From the NCBI RefSeq assembly GCF_902167145.1, contig NW_023366884.1, positions 1-64,000 on the forward strand: 64,000 nt of DNA. Direction: 5' to 3'. This document shows, one piece after another, positions 61,851 to 64,000 of this stretch. The DNA comes from Zea mays. Its lineage: Eukaryota > Streptophyta > Magnoliopsida > Poales > Poaceae. The notes below the pieces were generated by a model. The model was not told where the DNA came from. It was given only the letters and a program-made list of their open reading frames with translations, and did no database searches. Each line of letters begins with the position of its first letter. Positions within the stretch are counted from its first letter, which is position 1. Made by a program: the position numbers and the translations under genes.

Positions 61851-64000
61851 TACCGAAGGCTAACACGTACGAGTTTTTAACCAAGAAATGGTTTCCACCA
61901 GAAATCCAAGAATGTAATCTATGGCAAGGAAACATATGTGGGGTGAGGTTTATGAGCCTCTAGTCGATGATAAATGGCCACACAACCCCCATTTTTTATG
62001 AAAATAGCCATGAGCGACCTTGAAAATAGCCATGAGCGACCATTTTCAATAATATTAGAGGCTAAGACCTACGGATTTTTGACCAAGAAATGGTCTCCAC
62101 CAGAAATCCAAGAATGTGATCTATGGCAAGGAAACATATGTGGGGTGAGGTGTATGAGCCTCTGGTCGATGATCAATGGCCACACAACCCCCATTTTTGT
62201 CGAAAATAGCCATGAATGACCATTTACAATAATACCGAAGGCTAACACCTACGGATTTTTGACCAAGAAATGGTCTCCACCAGAAATCCAAGAATGTGAT
62301 CTATGGCAAGGAAACATATGTGGGGTGAGGTGTATGAGCCTCTGGTCGATAATCAATGGCCACATAACCCCCATTTTTGTCGAAAATAGCCATGAACGAC
62401 CATTTTCAATAATATCGAAGGCTAACACCTATGGATTTTTGACCAAGAAATGGTCTCCACCAGAAATCCAAGAATGTGATCTACGACAAGGAAACATATG
62501 TGGGGTGAGGTGTATGAGCCTCTGGTCGACGATCAATGGCCACACAACCCCCATTTTGCCGAAAATAGCCATGAATGACCATTTTCAATAATACCGAAGG
62601 CTAACACGTACGAGTTTTTAACCAAGAAATGGTTTCCACCAGAAATCCAAGAATGTAATCTATGGCAAGGAAACATATGTGGGGTGAGGTTTATGAGCCT
62701 CTAGTCGATGATAAATGGCCACACAACCCTTATTGTTTATGAAAATAGCCATGAGCGACCTTGAAAATAGCCATGAGCGACCATTTTCAATAATACTAGA
62801 GGCTAACACCTACGGATTTTAGACCAAGAAATGGTCTCCACCAGAAATCCAAGAATGTGATCTATGGCAAGGAAACATATGTGGGGTGAGGTGTATGAGC
62901 GTCTGGTCGATGATCAATGGCCACACAACCCCCATTTTTGTCGAAAATAGCCATGAACGACCATTTTCAATAATACCGAAGGCTAACACCTACGGAATTT
63001 TGACCAAGAAATGGTCTCCAGCAGAAATCCAAGAATGTGATCTATGGCAAGGAAACATATGTGGGGTGAGGTGTATGAGCCTCTGGTCGACGATCAATGG
63101 CCACACAACCCCCATTTTTTATGAAAATAGCCATGAGCGACCTTGAAAATAGCCATGAGCGACCATTTTCAATAATACTAGAGGCTAACACCTACGGATT
63201 TTAGACCAAGAAATGGTCTCCACCAGAAATCCAAGAATGTGATCTATGGCAAGGAAACATATGTGGGGTGAGGTGTATGAGCGTCTGGTCGATGATCAAT
63301 GGCCACACAACCCCCATTTTTGTCGAAAATAACCATGAACGACCATTTTCAATAATACCGAAGGCTAACACCTACGGATTTTTGACCAAGAAATGGTCTC
63401 CACCAGAAATCCAAGAATGTGATCTATGGCAAGGAAACATATGTGGGGTGAGGTGTATGAGCCTCTGGTCGATGATCAATGGCCACACAACCCCCATTTT
63501 TGTCGAAAATAGCCATGAACGACCATTTTCAATAATATCGAAGGCTAACACCTACAGATTTTTGACCAAGAAATGGTCTCCACCAGAAATCCAAGAATGT
63601 GATCTACGACAAGGAAACATATGTGGGGTGAGGTGTATGAGCCTCTGGTCGATGATCAATGGCCACACAACCCCCATTTTGCCGAAAATAGCCATGAATG
63701 ACCATTTTCAATAATATCGAAGGCTAACACCTACGGATTTTTGACCAAGAAATGGTCTCCACCAGAAATCCAAGAATGTGATCTACGACAAGGAAACATA
63801 TGTGGGGTGAGGTGTATGAGCCTCTGGTCGACGATCAATGGCCACACAACCCCCATTTTGCCGAAAATAGCCATGAATGACCATTTTCAATAATACAGAA
63901 GGCTAACACGTACGAGTTTTTAACCAAGAAATGGTTTCCACCAGAAATCCAAGAATGTAATCTATGGCAAGGAAACATATGTGGGGTGAGGTTTATGAGC

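Larger units (their letters stand above)
29765..64000. repeat. right arm of giant degenerate palindrome (contains the retrotransposon)
   Basis: Mirror partner of 3329-29637. Removing the 7,396 bp of element plus duplicated target leaves about 26.8 kb, close to the left arm's 26.3 kb. Coordinate sums of paired sites step through 59402, 58911, 58709, 58529, 58169, then 67203 past the element, 70477, 69551, 68450, 70070, 70090 and 67329. Each step is a multiple of one or more satellite units, or of the element, gained or lost in one arm. The arm runs off the window. Confidence 0.8.
45861..64000 (-). repeat. knob180 satellite array, R orientation, block 4b (right of retrotransposon)
   Basis: Continuation of the R-orientation array after the retrotransposon, about 100 units, running off the window end in mid-unit. 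The first five bases repeat the target site TGGTC. The 5' half (45.9-51.8 kb) is built of 1,638- and 3,276-bp higher-order copies. The 55.2-58.2 kb stretch contains a 1,798-bp tandem duplication, and 58.3-61.85 kb a 2,943-bp spaced duplication. Outside these the order of variants mirrors 3.3-19.5 kb of block 1. Confidence 0.95.

Noticed and set aside
1..64000. TR-1 knob repeat, CentC or rDNA
   Set aside because: I saw no stretch in the array other than knob180 units and the one retrotransposon.

Overview
The window looks like maize (Zea mays) heterochromatin, or that of a close relative such as teosinte or Tripsacum. About 56.6 kb of the 64 kb is one tandem satellite with a unit of roughly 180 bp. 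I recognise it as the maize chromosomal-knob 180-bp repeat (knob180), with about 310 units by length. It is interrupted once, by a 7,391-bp LTR retrotransposon with the layout of the maize Zeon/Cinful group (Tat lineage of Ty3/gypsy). There are no host genes. The many 60-215-residue open frames in the array are by-products of a repeat whose length is divisible by three.

Layout, calling the direction that reads GTTGTGTGGCCATTGATC 'F': F units at 1-22504; R units at 22505-29764; F at 29765-36023; R at 36024-38469; the retrotransposon at 38470-45860, on the minus strand, with 5-bp target duplications TGGTC; R again at 45861-64000. Three head-to-head or tail-to-tail switches (J1 22504/22505, J2 29764/29765, J3 36023/36024) break the usual head-to-tail order.

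The switches are not independent. J1 and J3 are exact mirror copies, and rare unit variants recur in mirror order on both sides of J2 out to the window edges (left arm about 3.33-29.64 kb, right arm 29.77-64.0 kb). The simplest reading is that the window is one degenerate giant palindrome of about 26 kb per arm, folded at J2 around a 127-bp spacer. It was later modified by arm-specific tandem duplications of 0.9-4.4 kb and by the retrotransposon, which sits in the right arm only. Some higher-order duplications occur in both arms (2.9 kb) and so predate the fold-back; others occur in one arm and postdate it.

The retrotransposon is read on the minus strand: 5' LTR 45192-45860, a primer-binding site matching plant tRNA-Lys, gag (505 aa, 45117-43600), no protease/RT/integrase, a 60-bp minisatellite, a polypurine tract, and 3' LTR 38470-39138. 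On the plus strand, antisense to gag, it carries a second gene (39443-42543) with its own TATA box and at least one clear GT-AG intron. That gene encodes the plant 'putative gypsy-type transposon' domain followed by a coiled coil, and is broken here by a frameshift and a stop codon. The LTRs differ at 2 of 669 sites, so the insertion is recent. All alignments were made by eye, so boundaries within the array are approximate unless a junction is given exactly.
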